NCBI RefSeq assembly: GCF_014356525.2
Contig: NC_052512.1
Location: 62,001-126,000 of the forward strand
Length of the DNA stretch: 64,000 nucleotides
From: Nilaparvata lugens
Taxonomy: Eukaryota; Arthropoda; Insecta; Hemiptera; Delphacidae
Direction of reading: 5' to 3'
The notes under the pieces were generated by a model, which was not told the origin of the DNA, made no database searches, and saw only the letters and a list, made by a program, of their open reading frames with translations. Position 1 is the first letter of the stretch. Every line of letters starts with the position of its first letter. The position numbers were made by a program, and so were the translations under genes. Below, one piece after another: positions 11,365 to 22,699 of this stretch.

Positions 11365-12097
11365 GGAGTGAGCATGCTGCGCACATTTGGATGTTAAGCG
11401 TGCTGCACACAATTGGATGTTTAGCATGCTGGGCACAATTGAATTTTAAGCATGGTGCACGCAATTGGATGTGAAGCATGCTGCGCACAATTGGATGTTA
11501 AGCATGCTGCACACAATTTGATGTTAAGCATGCTGCACACAATTCGATGTTAAGCATGCTGCACACAATTGAATGTTTAGCATGCTGCGCACAATTGGAT
11601 TTTAAGCATGCTGCACACAATTGGATGTTTAGCATACTGGGCACAATTGGATTTCAAGCATGCTGCGCACAATTGGATGTTGAGCATGCTGCGCACAATT
11701 TGATGTGAAGCATGCTGCGCACAATTGGATAATAAGCATGCTGCACGCAATCGGATGTGAAGCATGCAGCGCACAATTGGATGTGAAGCATGCTGCACAC
11801 AATTTGATGTGAAGCATGCTGCGCACAATTGGATAATAAGCATGCTGCGCACAATTGGATGATAAGCTTGCTGCACACAATTGGATGCTTAGCATGCTGC
11901 GCACAATTGAATGTTAAGCATGCTGCGAACAATTCGATGTGAAGCATGCTGCGCACAATTGGATGATAAGCATGCTGCACACAATTGGATGCTTAGCATG
12001 CTGCGCACAATTGAATGTTAAGCATGCTGGGAACAATTTGATGTTAAGCATGCTGCGCACAATTGGATGTTAAGCATGCTGCTCACAATTGGATGGT
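11365..12097 (+). repeat. 26-bp satellite array, about 28 units
   Basis: Tandem units of the form GCATGCTGCGCACAATTGGA plus TGTTAA, period 26. Each contains the palindromes AGCATGCT and CAATTG. Unit variants (TTAA, TGAA, ATAA, TTTA before GCATGC) alternate. The array keeps several minus-strand frames open, but these are only repeat translations. The mirror array at 30677-31405 has a partly different variant order. Confidence 0.95.
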
Positions 12098-12736
12098 GAC
12101 ACAAAAGTAGGGGAATGCTGTTAGGTAGTGAGAGAGATTAGTGAAGGAAAGTATATCGGGCCTCTCTGTCTTCGAGTGAGAGCCGTGTTGGAAGTAATAA
12201 CGTTTGATTGATGGAGACAACATTTCATTCTGATTTGAAACTCTTAGTTCATCAAAATAGTAGGCCTGAAATTCACATTTCACCCAAAACTATGTTGGAA
12301 ATAGAGATTATTATGCTCCTAAGAGCTATTATGTGAATGAATAAACCGCCGTGCAGAACTCTTCCAATTGAACTTTAGATCACTATAATTCTCACAATCG
12401 TTTATATCATAACTAGAGAATGTGAAAGAAAGTGACATAATATAACCTAGATCATTAGAATTGTATAAATTAGAATTAGAACCGTTCTGGGCTTCAGCCT
12501 GTGGTACTATACTAAACGTTGTAAAATTTTGAATTATTGAATTAAATCTTCATTCATTTATACAATGAATCTGCTATGAGAATTCCCATTTGAGTGAACA
12601 TAATTGTCCATACATGTCCATGGATGGGGTAAATATCTCCGAATCCCAATGGACTAAGTTCATTTGTGTCTCTATAAAATGGAATACACAGTTCATGAAT
12701 GATTCATCAGCTTTTGACAAGCATTTGGAATTACAG

Positions 12737-12964
12737 TCAGTCGTGTTGGGACGGACGACTGAGCTTGCAAAATCTTGAACAAAGAAGAGGTGAATTCGGT
12801 AGATGTTTGGGGAGCAAGTGACCATGGATCGGGTTGGAGTCTGGTCTCATTGAGCTCCCTCTCTCGATTTTACCCGTTTGTCGGAGCATGAGCGGCTCGG
12901 CTCGCCCTTGAGAATCGCCATCAGCCTCAACAGGTGTGACCATCAAAATCCTTTGAACTGACAT
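12737..12964 (-). CDS. Possible coding exon or gene fragment, unknown
   Basis: A 75-codon minus-strand frame starting at an ATG with AAAG before it. It is less AT-rich and less repetitive than its neighbours. The peptide starts MSVQRILMVTPVEADGDSQG and is fairly charged. I recognise no domain. It is identical in the mirror copy (29809-30036 plus), which follows from the duplication rather than from selection. It could be an exon, a processed fragment or chance. Confidence 0.2.
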   Translation of the reverse strand: MSVQRILMVTPVEADGDSQGRAEPLMLRQTGKIERGSSMRPDSNPIHGHLLPKHLPNSPLLCSRFCKLSRPSQHD

Positions 12965-13200
12965 CTTTCCTGGAACGAATTGCTGAACAAATATTCATCT
13001 CTCAGTTGCATACGTCCCCGGTGCGGTTTGCTTTGAACGGTTCCTCGGACGGGCTTCTATAGAACTTTGTTATGCTGGGTTGTACCAACCGGGTCAAAAT
13101 GTAGCGATCCTATTCAGTACTGTGCTGATCTCGGACTAAAATATTGGTTTCACTACTTCACAAGCATTATTGGTATACAAGCATTTCAAGCTTCAGATTA

Positions 13201-14083
13201 AATATCGGGGCACCGAGCTTCGCTCGTTATTTATTCATCGACTTTTGATAAAAAGTGAAAGAATTATTCAAAATAGACGCAATTGGTGCAGTCATTTGGA
13301 AGAATTCTTGTTGTAGTCCAAAACTATAGACCTACAGGGAAAAGAGATGTAGGGAGGCCAAGAGAGAGATGGGTACCGAGACAGGTTAATTAATAAACCT
13401 AATCCCTGAAGCGAAGATGATGATGATGATGATGAAGATGACTTTTGATAACCCGAACACAATTATTTAAGATGATTGGGAAGGACTAACAGGCAAAGCC
13501 AGAACTGTTTCTTCCCGAATTTTGATTTATACACCATAAATAGTCCAGAAAGTAGGTTCTGTTCCATACACTTGAATTCAGGTTTAATTCTCTGTTCAAA
13601 CATTTGAAATAGAGAAGTTCTAATTCAGATTATTTACAAACCAAATTGAATAACAAAATAACACACACTGATCACTTAAAATTGTCAAATAATGATCAAC
13701 TTCGAAAATTATGGTATACTTAGTTTAGGAGGATTATCATGTCATGTCAACAAATCAGATTATGTTGATCAAGTCCATTGAATTGTCTAGCTCGATAACA
13801 TTTCTCGATGATTGATTATGATTACACAGCTGGAAATAATTCTCTCTCTTCCAAACAGGCACACGCATCTTCTGTTATCGAGAGACGTCGAAATTATCAT
13901 CTGTTTTCCAAGGTTGAATTATCCTTTTCATGTCCTTCAGCGAGTTTTCCCAGGGATGAGTCCTAGTGCAATCGATTTTTTACATCATAAACCAACTATA
14001 TTCCAAATTTCGTGAAAATCGTTAGAGCCGTTTTCGAGATCCATATATGAAAATATAGAAAAATGAAAATTTTAACAGATATA
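13201..14083 (+). mobile_element. Family B repeat with RTE scrap, truncated by LTR-like insertion
   Basis: Starts AATATCGGGGCACCGAGC and runs through the family-B body (GATTTATACACCATAAATAG, GGAGGATTATCATGTCATG, CGTTAGAGCCGTTTTCGAG). It stops at 14083 after AACAGATATAC, where the mirror copy continues AGAAATTTCTTGCTTAATAT. A 188-bp RTE-like fragment is inserted at 13252-13439. Confidence 0.85.
13252..13439 (+). mobile_element. 5'-truncated RTE-like LINE fragment with target-site duplication
   Basis: Flanked by the direct repeat GACTTTTGATAA at 13240-13251 and 13440-13451, a 12-bp target-site duplication within family B. The insert encodes a short C-terminal-like peptide (GKRDVGRPRERW) and ends in a (GAT)n tract, like the microsatellite tail of the RTE element at 37855-39250. 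A clear insertion scar. The mirror copy is about 29355-29525, where the tail and second repeat are deleted. Confidence 0.75.
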
Positions 14084-15124
14084 CTGTCACAAAGTGAATT
14101 TTTGTGACGGATAGAGAGCCGTCGTCCAGCATAAAATTAGCGAAATTATTCTATTTTAGAATAGGAATAGGATCGTCTGCCAGATATATTTTGTTAGATT
14201 TGTAGTTGTGTATACATTATCACTATCGCCGTCAACCCCTTTAAATTAGCAGCATTCGTATCATCTAAACGATAAGCGGCTACCGAGTCGGGCCAGTATC
14301 GCTCTTCATGAAATTTCTGGAATAGAAATATTGTTTACCGGCCTGAATTAGTGTAGTAATTAGTATCAGTGTCGTCATTAGCTGCACCCTTATCATCAGC
14401 ACTAGTGGATTCAAACCCTGTCACATGATAGTGGCGTGATCGTCTTTTCAGACTCCATTGGTCAGCAAGCCCCTTTTCCCCCGGCCTCCTAACTTTCAGC
14501 GACCCGGTGTGGCTTCAAGGAGACCTGGGAGAGATCAGTTGTTCGGTGGTTGAGCGTGAGATCGGGTCGCGAATCTCCTCTCCTTACGACGTTACCGACA
14601 CTAATTATTATTCTATCTTGTGTTAACATAGAATATTGTAGGTCGAGTTCCGAACAACTCGGAGTTAGAATTACCTTGTGGGTTTTTCTTTCTTGTCAGC
14701 TATTTTTTTTCCCGAATTCGTATCACTGGGGGTGAACGAATTATTCTTGGTTTTGAAACCTGTAAGGGATCTCAAGTTTGAGCTACAAACAGTTGAGTGG
14801 GGAAATTTAGCTAGGCTTTTAAGCAAATTATTTTTGAGGGCTTAATTCTTAAGTCTCGACTCTGTCGCTTCACGACGTTTAAGTTTAGTGCGGGAATTTG
14901 TTTGCTATTTTCCGTATTTAATTCTGCAGTGATTCAGGTAACTGTATGTTAGGACTGGTCACTTGTGTGCATTTCCTCTTCTGTAATAAGGTAATCTCAG
15001 TTTTTTTTAGGGATGTATTTTCCTTATTAATTTTCATACTATAGAGTGGCCCTGTATTTTTAAATTCGCTTAGCAGTTTCTGACTTGCTGTAATCCCAAG
15101 TAGGAAAAGCCCAATCCTTTTCCT

Positions 15125-16230
15125 AGAGAACTCAGGTGCAGCTTGAGCTCGTCCTCGTCGAAGTTTCTAGACTGCGACATCCTTTCTCTTTCTCTCTCTT
15201 AACTTTTCCTATTCTATAACCCTTCTAGCTCTCAGGTACAGCTTGAGGACTTCCTCGCCGAAGTTTCTAGACTGCGGTAACCTTCCTCTTACTTTCTCTT
15301 CACCTTCCCTATTCTATAATCCTTCTAGCTCTCAGGTACAACTTGAGAACGTCCTTGTCGAAGTTACAGACTGCGACGCTTCCTGCTCTCAGGTGCAGCT
15401 TGAGAACGTCCTTGTCGAAGTCACAGACTGCGACGCTTCCTGCTCTCAGGTGCAGCTTGAGAACGTCCTTGTCGAAGTCACAGACTGCGACGCTTCCTGC
15501 TCTCAGGTGCAGCTTGAGAACGTCCTTGTCGAAGTTACAGACTGCGACGCTTCCTGCTCTCAGGTACAGCTTGAGAACGTCCTCGCCGAAGTCCCCAGAC
15601 TGCGGCAACCTTCCTCTCACTTTCTCTTCACCTTCCCTATTCTATAATCCTTCTAGCTCTCAGGTACAGCTTGAGAACGTCCTTGTCGAAGTCACAGACT
15701 GCGACGCTTCCCACTCTCAGGTGCAGCTTTAGAACGTCCTTGTCGAAGTCACAGACTGCGACGCTTCCCGCTCTCAGGTACAGCTTGAGAACGTCCTTGT
15801 TGAAGTCACAGACTGCAACGCTTCCTGCTCTCAGGTACAGCTTGAGAACGTCCTGTCGAAGTCACAGACTGCGACGCTTCCCGCTCTCAGGTGCAGCTTG
15901 AGAACGTCCTTGTTGAAGTCACAGACTGCAACGCTTCCTGCTCTCAGGTACAGCTTGAGAACGTCCTTGTCGAAGTCACAGACTGCGACGCTTCCCGCTC
16001 TCAGGTGCAGCTTGAGAACGTCCTTGTTGAAGTCACAGACTGCAACGCTTCCCGCTCTCAGGTACAGCTTGAGAACGTCCTCGCCGAAGTCCCCAGACTG
16101 CGGCATCCTTCCTCTTACTCTCTCTTCACCTTCCCTATTCTAATCCTTCTAGCTCTCAGGTACAGTTTGAGAACGTCCTTGCCGAAGTTCCCAGACTGCG
16201 GCATCCTCTCTCTTCCTTCCTCTTATTTTT
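15125..16230 (+). repeat. 57-bp tandem array with longer ~100-bp units
   Basis: Units begin CTCTCAGGTRCAGCTTGAGA and contain CGAAGTCACAGACTGCGACG. The spacing is 57 bp at 15386-15443 and in most other places. About 16 units are present. At intervals a unit carries an extra ~43-bp C/T-rich block (CACTTTCTCTTCACCTTCCC), giving a higher-order pattern. Because 57 is 19 codons, frames on both strands stay open; none starts with ATG in a convincing context. Confidence 0.95.
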
Positions 16231-16233
16231 CCT

Positions 16234-16400
16234 ACCCTGTATAGTGCGAGATCTCAGTTCCAGACTCGAGATCGTTCCCGTCGCGGTCCTCAGACCAGCG
16301 AGAGGTGTAGGAACCTTGTGTAGAGCAGGATCTCAGTCACAGATTAGAGATCGACCCTGTCGCGGTTCTCAGACCAGCGAGAAGCTTAGGAGAATTCTTA
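16234..16400 (+). repeat. Two diverged ~70-bp direct repeats
   Basis: Segments at about 16240-16309 and 16319-16390 share GATCTCAGT, GAGATCG and CTCAGACCAGCGAGA. They resemble the 57-bp unit (a CTCAG start and a CAGACTGCGA-like part) and may be older members of the same array. Confidence 0.6.
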
Positions 16401-16660
16401 TAAACCCTTCCCCATCCTCTCATAATAGTCGACATACTGACTATTGATTTAAAAGCGTTTCGGACGATTGAGAGCGATTCCCATACCCTTAAGGGCAGTT
16501 ACAGATTAGCCCTTAATAACCGGCGCGCTGTCATCAGATCAGCGCGGAAATCCTGTTTAGCAGTTTCAGAATTGCTGAAAATCCTTTCGCAGCTGCAGGC
16601 TCGCGATTCAGAAATCCGACACCCGAAACTCATCCATTGAGCTTTAGTTATCATAAATTG

Positions 16661-16760
16661 NNNNNNNNNNNNNNNNNNNNNNNNNNNNNNNNNNNNNNNN
16701 NNNNNNNNNNNNNNNNNNNNNNNNNNNNNNNNNNNNNNNNNNNNNNNNNNNNNNNNNNNN
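16661..16760. other. Assembly gap of 100 N
   Basis: Exactly 100 undetermined bases. A round-number gap is the usual placeholder for a scaffolding join, so order and orientation across it are not proven by the sequence. It lies between the two inverted arms, which matters for interpreting them. Confidence 0.99.
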
Positions 16761-18427
16761 TTCCTATAAGAAAGAAAAACAACATGACATTATAATTTTA
16801 TAACTACTGAAATGTTTAGTTTATGTTTAAAATGGAAACGATTTTTCATTCAGTCAGCGCAATTGGCTTTCTAGTGATCCTGATTTTATTATTGAGAATT
16901 GAAAAGGAAAATAAATTAAAATTTGATGTGCTTGAGGAGCTGTCAAAACCCATTGTTCATGACACTATATTACAGTGAAGTCATATATTCTATCTAAGTC
17001 ATCATGAAAGATATATTAAGTCATAAGTCTCGCATATACGATACACTAAGAACATAATGGGGCCATATTGGAAGGGTTGATGCAACGTAATGATGGTTAT
17101 GGAAGGGGTTTGGAGTGGTCGCTGGTAAGGAGGTTGGGAGGGGTGATTGGAACCGATACAGAAGGGCACTTGGAAGCTAAAGTGCCAAGACAAAACTGAA
17201 GCTACGTGAACACTTTAATGGTGAAGTCAGACTAGTCTGGCAACGATGGTTGGTCTCTTGGGTGGATCCTGAGCCCCGGCTTCACTTTTGTTGCGTTTGG
17301 GTTATAAAAATATATACATTCCATCGACATAACCCTACAGTGGGGAGTGCACCTGAATTGTTATGGTTCTCGAAGAAGATGTATAAAAAAGCGGTTAAAC
17401 GTTGAAGCTTTTCAATGTTTGTAGGATAGAATGCTTTTGAAAGCGGGTGTATGTTATCTGAGTGGTAACCCTGTATGCATGCAGAATAAGAGTGAAGTGA
17501 GGCCAAGACAGAATAGATAAAAAGGAGTACAAAGCGCTCATGAAAGTATTCTTTGTCAACTAATGGGGCTACAAAAATATTGATGTTGTTTCCCATGGCG
17601 AAACACTATTTTTTAAAAAGTGGGTATTTTTTTAAACATCACAAAAAAGTAAGTGTTTTTTGAATTTGAATATTTTTGAAGATACAGTGTCCAAACTTAA
17701 ACAAATCTACAACTGTTTACACATTCCGATCAAATTCATTCTTTGCTACTGTGAAACCTTGCTAATCCAAGTTAATACGTCACTTATCAGTTCTCTTTCT
17801 TGTTCTAAATTGCGAATTATCAATCAATAATTATAATTTAACGAAAATCCAAATCAAATGCTGTAATTCACCCCGAATTATTATCAATCATATCTATTCG
17901 TTTGGCGTAAGAAAGAATCATCAAATACTTCATATGATACACGCCTCAGACTTAGCATGATTGACTGTTGTCACGTTATTGTTTTCAATAACGGGTTGCC
18001 CTGAATTCTAAGAAGTTTCAAGAATTTCCTGAAGCTGCGGCTAAATTTCAAATTACACGGTTTGATCGATTATTTAGGTTGCCGACCAGTAAGTATTATA
18101 GCCTAACCTCAAAATTCCAATATTTTATATAATTCGATAAATGGCAAAAATACAATTCTTTTCTATTTGGCTGTTCTAGTTGTAGCCAGGATACCCGTTG
18201 TTATCTAATCTTTCACTTGTTGATATCGCACCCGGCGATAATAGAGCAGCTGTTTGCTCGAGACCTATAAAATCTGTTCATTTAGCGATTTTGCTTGCTT
18301 ATCAGAATAATTATTACACTGTCTAAGGCGCACCTTGATGGGGGAACGAATTCCCGAGTTACAATCCCACCTGTTAGATGGAAAGGGATAGTGAAATAAA
18401 ATTGAAAGAATTTTCTTCCATGATCTG
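16761..18427 (+). other. Unassigned AT-rich DNA
   Basis: No gene, long repeat or RNA gene recognised. Short frames such as 17282-17596 on the minus strand have no familiar domain. Confidence 0.5.
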
Positions 18428-18430
18428 CGA

Positions 18431-18589
18431 ATGCCTGAGAATAGAGTTCTGAATCAGCTTGTAAAGCGTAATTTAAAAAAGAGAAAATGTAGCAAGTATG
18501 TTGATGAACTAAAACAGGATCTTCAAGAAATAGGTTTGGAAGTTGAGGATGCCATTGATGAAGTAAAAATAAACCACTTGTTCATTTAA
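18431..18589 (+). pseudogene. Probable LINE ORF2 C-terminal remnant
   Basis: A 52-codon frame reading RMPENRVLNQLV, then a Lys/Arg-rich stretch, then YVDELKQDLQEIGLEVEDA and a TAA stop. The RMPENR...DLQEIGL layout resembles the extreme C-terminus of insect LINE ORF2 proteins (RMP-N-R, basic linker, (E/D)L..DL..IG). No reverse transcriptase core is seen upstream, so this would be a heavily truncated or decayed copy. Confidence 0.4.
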
Positions 18590-19214
18590 AAACGCACATA
18601 TTCAATTTGCCAAAAATGCACAGGGAGATTGTAATCACCAATGCAGAAATGACGACAACGATCCGAAGGGATGAAGAAATATTGAGCTGATCGAAAAGCC
18701 AGACAGCTTCAGAACCAAAGACAATTTTAGTTGATTGACTCAAGTGGTCCTATGTGGCCAAGAAAGACGAAAAAATACTCCTCAAAAGTGTTGTAATTAA
18801 GATGGAATACTTTAATTGATGGATAAACATTTCAATTATGGGAAGAAACCTTTCTAGTGAAATGACACTCTGTCAGAATTATGTTGAATAATTGGAAAAG
18901 ATAAGTAGCGTCTGTTTTGCAATCAACAAAAAAAATGTTGAAATGGGTACTTCAATTCCCAATTTCGAGAAAATTGAAGCTTATTTGATATGTCGGGTCA
19001 GCTTAAAAGAGTTTCATGGAAATCATAATGGAGTTCACCATCTTCTGTAGAGTATGCTTCTCCATCAAAAAGTTGAATCAAGAATGAAGATAACTCAACT
19101 TACCTGAGTGATTCATGATGTGGTGATGGAATTAAGGTAGTTTAGTATTTTACCTGCAAAACAAAAACAATATTGATCATATATTCAGTGAGAATTGCAA
19201 TAAAAATGTGAGTG
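18590..19214 (+). other. Unassigned AT-rich DNA
   Basis: Nothing recognised; may be the decayed flank of the LINE remnant. Confidence 0.4.
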
Positions 19215-20090
19215 AACAATTTGGATTTCAAAGGATGATTTTACAGGATATATTCAATTATCAATTATCAATTATAATTCAGTATAGATTGCATCATATT
19301 AGGCAGTAGGGATTGCAATAATGATGCTAGAGTGAGCAAATTTAGATATAAAGGAATAATTTTACAGGATATATTCAATTATCAATAATATAATTTAGTA
19401 TAGATTGCATCATATCAGGCAGTAGGGATTGCAATAATGATGCTAGAGTGAGCGAATTTAGATATAAAAGAATAATTTTACAGGATATATTCAATTATCA
19501 ATAATATAATTCAGTATAGATTGCATCATATCAGGCAGTAGGGATTGCAATAATGATGCTAGAGTGAGCGAATTTAGATATAAAAGGATGATTTTACAGG
19601 ATATATTCAATTATCAATAATATAATTCAGTATAGATTGCATCATATCAGGCAGTAGGGATTGCAATAATGATGCTAGAGTGAGCGAATTTAGATATAAA
19701 AGAATAATTTTACAGGATATATTCAATTATCAATAATATAATTCAGTATAGATTGCATCATATCAGGCAGTAGGGATTGCAATAATGATGCTCGAGTGAG
19801 CGAATTTAGATATAAAAGAATAATTTTACAGGATATATTCAATTATCAATAATATATTCAGTATAGATTGCATCATATCAGGCAGTAGGGATTGCAATAA
19901 TGATGCTAGAGTGAGCGAATTTAGATATAAAAGAATAATTTTACAGGATATATTCAATTATCAATAATATAATTCAGTATAGATTGCATCATATCAGGCA
20001 GTAGGGATTGCAATAATGATGCTAAAGTGAGAAAATTTAGATTTAAGAGAATGATTTTACAGGATGAATTCAATTATCAATTATTGAATT
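19215..20090 (+). repeat. 116-bp satellite array, 8 units
   Basis: The phrase TTTACAGGATATATTCAATT recurs at 19240, 19361, 19477, 19593, 19709, 19825 and 19940, with a variant at 20056. Spacings are 121, 116, 116, 116, 116, 115 and 116. Central units are almost identical; the first and last are diverged, as expected for unequal exchange. AT-rich, no coding potential. Confidence 0.95.
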
Positions 20091-20860
20091 TCTAGTGTGC
20101 TAATCTGCCGATTATAGAAGCCCACTGTTATAGTAATGATTCCAGGTAATGTAGCTAGCTATTGGTGATCATGATTATATATGATCCAAATTCCGAGTAA
20201 AGTAATTATTAGGAATTATTATGATTAATTGTTCCATTCAGGATTCTACAGAGAGAAGAAAATGTTTCAACAATACAGATTTCAGATGATTACATGATTA
20301 CTTTTGTCCATTCTTGGAAAACTGTATCCATTAAAAACTCTCTCATGGTTGTAGAGGATTCAGATAAGGTGGTGCAGACAGAGAAAACTATAGTAATTAG
20401 TGCAAAGTTTGAAAGAGATGGGAGATAATGGGAAAGTGTGAGAGAAGAATTGGAAAGTTCTGCGTAATCTTTTTAAAGGGTGTGCAAATTATAAGGCTGT
20501 AGCAGTAGCTAATCCAGTAAACATTGTAATTAATTCGAGGTCGTCTGCAAATGTATTTCATCAAATGGTCCTTTCCTCACACTCTCACACACTTTTTCTC
20601 CATCACTCTCTTTCTCTCTCTTTCTCCCTTCCTCTCTTTGACCCTCCCTACCTTCCACTTTCACCCTTTCTTACTCCCTTCAAGGTATAGTTCGCGGGGT
20701 AATATTCACGGCTTTCCAAAAACATCAGGCTCCAGAGACCCTAGATCCCTAGATGGAGGAAACTCCCTACTGTCACAGATTCTTCATGAATGAGAGAGTT
20801 GCAACAATGAGCATGTTGAACGAATGGCAGCTGATTGTGCTGAAAGGACGTTACTCCAAA
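20091..20860 (+). other. Unassigned DNA with C/T-rich tract
   Basis: No gene recognised. 20570-20680 is a pyrimidine-rich stretch (CTCTTTCTCTCTCTTTCTCC). Confidence 0.5.
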
Positions 20861-20946
20861 AAGCTCCTTGTGTTTCGGATGCAACACGTTGCTTTTGAAA
20901 AGATACAGAAGAGCATATGTTGCTTATGGGAAGAAACATTTTCAAA
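20861..20946 (-). repeat. Single monomer of 86-bp satellite
   Basis: Contains TTTCGGATGCAACACGTTGC and TTTTGAAAAGATACAGAAGA, then GCTTATGGGAAGA. This is the reverse complement of the unit tandemly repeated at 63788-64000. It is an isolated copy about 43 kb from the array. Confidence 0.75.
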
Positions 20947-21287
20947 TATGTTCTATGTTTTTAAAGGGTAGTATTGTAGTATAGTGGTCCTCCACCGTTT
21001 GACAAAGCTACAGGACCCGGACTGTAATTCCTTGTCCGTCTGTGGGTTTGTATGTTCTACAATAACTTTTGAATAATTTAATCGATTAACTTCAAAACTC
21101 GTACACATATTCTCCGAGCCTTTTCACGGGATCAAGGTCGTTGAACAATAAAATTAGCTCACTCCCTCGTTGTTTTTTACGATATAACAAAATAACATTG
21201 GGAGCACGTAAGAGAAAAACTTGTGCTATATAATATACTTATTATTCTATTCAAGCGGAAATTATTGTTATATGGATCAGAGTATGA

Positions 21288-21944
21288 ATATCGGGGCACC
21301 GAGCTTCGTTCGTTTTTTTTATTGACTTTTGATAGACTGAACACAATTCTTCAAAATGATTGGGGAAGTACTACTAACAGGCACAGCCCAAAACTGTTTC
21401 ATTCCCGAATTCTGATTTATACACTATAAATAGTCCAGAAAGTAGGCTATGTTCCATACACTTTAATTCAGGTTGAATTTACTGTACAAACATTTGAAGA
21501 CAAAAAAATTATAGTTTAGATTATAAACAAACGAAATTGAATAACAAAATAACACTCACCAATCACTTGAAATTGTCAGATAATGATCAACTTTGGAAAT
21601 TATGATATACTCTAGTTTAGGAGGATTATCATATTTCATGTCATAAAATCAGATTATAATGATCACATCGATCAAATTGTCTAGCTAGATAAAATTTCTC
21701 GCTGATTGATTATGATTACACAGCTGGAAATAATACTTTCAATGTCGTTCAGCGAGATTTCCAAAGAATGAGACCAAGTGCAATCGAATCTTCATATCAT
21801 AAACCTACTATGTTCCAAATTTTGTGAAAATCGTTGGAGCCGTTTTCGAGATCCGTGAAACATAAATAGCCAGATATAAAAATAACCAGATATAAAGATA
21901 ACCAGATATAAATACAGAAACTGCTCGCTTAATATAATAGGATA
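21288..21944 (+). mobile_element. Family B repeat, nearly complete
   Basis: Begins AATATCGGGGCACCGAGCTT and ends CTGCTCGCTTAATATAATAG. Compared with the 40009-40726 copy it lacks the segment encoding CTCTCTC and GAGAGAC around 21735. Confidence 0.88.
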
Positions 21945-22150
21945 TAGGAGTGTTGGTTTCCAATATACTTTTTTGTTCATTTTAAAATCTCTATTCCCAT
22001 CTCTCATAAATCAGTATCTCCATCAGATTCTCCTCCCTACTTCTTGATGATATGGGAGTGTTGGTTTTCAATCTACTTATTTGTTTATTTTTAAACTCTC
22101 CACATCCATTTCTCATACAATTATCTCCATCCGATCTTCCTCCTCACTCC
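21945..22150 (+). repeat. ~105-bp tandem duplication
   Basis: GGAGTGTTGGTTTCCAATAT at 21946 recurs as GGAGTGTTGGTTTTCAATCT at 22052. Both are followed by TTGTT(C/T)ATTTTAAA and a C/T-rich part. Two units, diverged. Confidence 0.7.
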
Positions 22151-22699
22151 ATTCTTATGAGCTCCTCACAAGGTCTCTGTTCCAATTTACAGACAAGTTT
22201 CTCTTCAACATGAGCGTGAGATTCCACCAGGTGTCACGCCATCCTCTCTTTGTGAACAGAGAGACATCACCACCATAATCAAACCTACTTCTGTGGTCTT
22301 TCTTCTCTCGCCTGTCGAATCCCCCACTCCCTGTCTCTTCCTCACACACACATTCTCTGTGATGCTACTTCTACAACCTCGACAATTTTGAAACCCGTGT
22401 CAGCATTCTCTGAGTTTTTGAACTCTGTTTCTAGGATTCAGAGAAGTCCGTCAAGACAAACGGATTTCCAGACGTGAAGCTTAAAAGGGATGGGAGCTCT
22501 AGTTTACACTGAGCAGATAAAGTGGTAATATCAACAAAATTCTCACACCTTAATTTATTGCTGATTTGGAATCCACAACATTACAGTTTTCCCAGCATTC
22601 AAATTCATTGTATTCAAAATGATTTGTATAATTTTCTGTATCCAAATTTCTATCCAATTTTCTATCGTCGTTTTCTATAGAGCTATTTAACCCAGACAA

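Larger units (their letters stand above)
1..14083 (+). repeat. Left arm of large inverted duplication
   Basis: Apart from the 2158-9286 insertion, this segment reads as the reverse complement of 28731-35655. Position 1 pairs with 35655 and 14083 pairs with 28731. Long stretches are identical, for example the whole 12574-13080 block, and differences are scattered single bases and small indels. Net length without the insertion is about 6954 bp against 6925 bp for the other arm. The homology may continue past the window start. It stops abruptly at 14084, where an LTR-like sequence begins. It could be a real segmental duplication or two haplotypes joined in opposite orientation. Confidence 0.93.
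14084..16660 (+). mobile_element. Putative LTR retrotransposon 5' end, cut by gap
   Basis: Homology to the other arm ends exactly where TGTCACAAAGTGAATTTTTG begins, a TG-initiated start typical of LTRs. It is followed by about 1 kb of non-repetitive DNA and then a tandem-repeat leader (15125-16400). The 3' end of the LTR, the primer binding site and gag are not identified; a candidate LTR end lies near 14725, just before TGGGGGTGAACG. The element runs into the N gap, so neither the second LTR nor the target-site duplication can be seen. Confidence 0.45.

Noticed and set aside
11577..11980. Long minus-strand frames with Cys/Ala/His repeats
   Set aside because: They are translations of the 26-bp satellite in overlapping frames; the mirror array gives the same in the other orientation.
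11365..12097. CRISPR-like regular repeats
   Set aside because: Repeats are directly adjacent with no unique spacers, and the context is eukaryotic; it is a satellite.
15243..16244. Repeat protein of 19-residue units
   Set aside because: Open in several frames on both strands because 57 is a multiple of three; the frames lack ATG starts in good context.
22155..22349. Arg/Asp-rich minus-strand frame
   Set aside because: Short, opposite frames are also open, no domain; likely chance.
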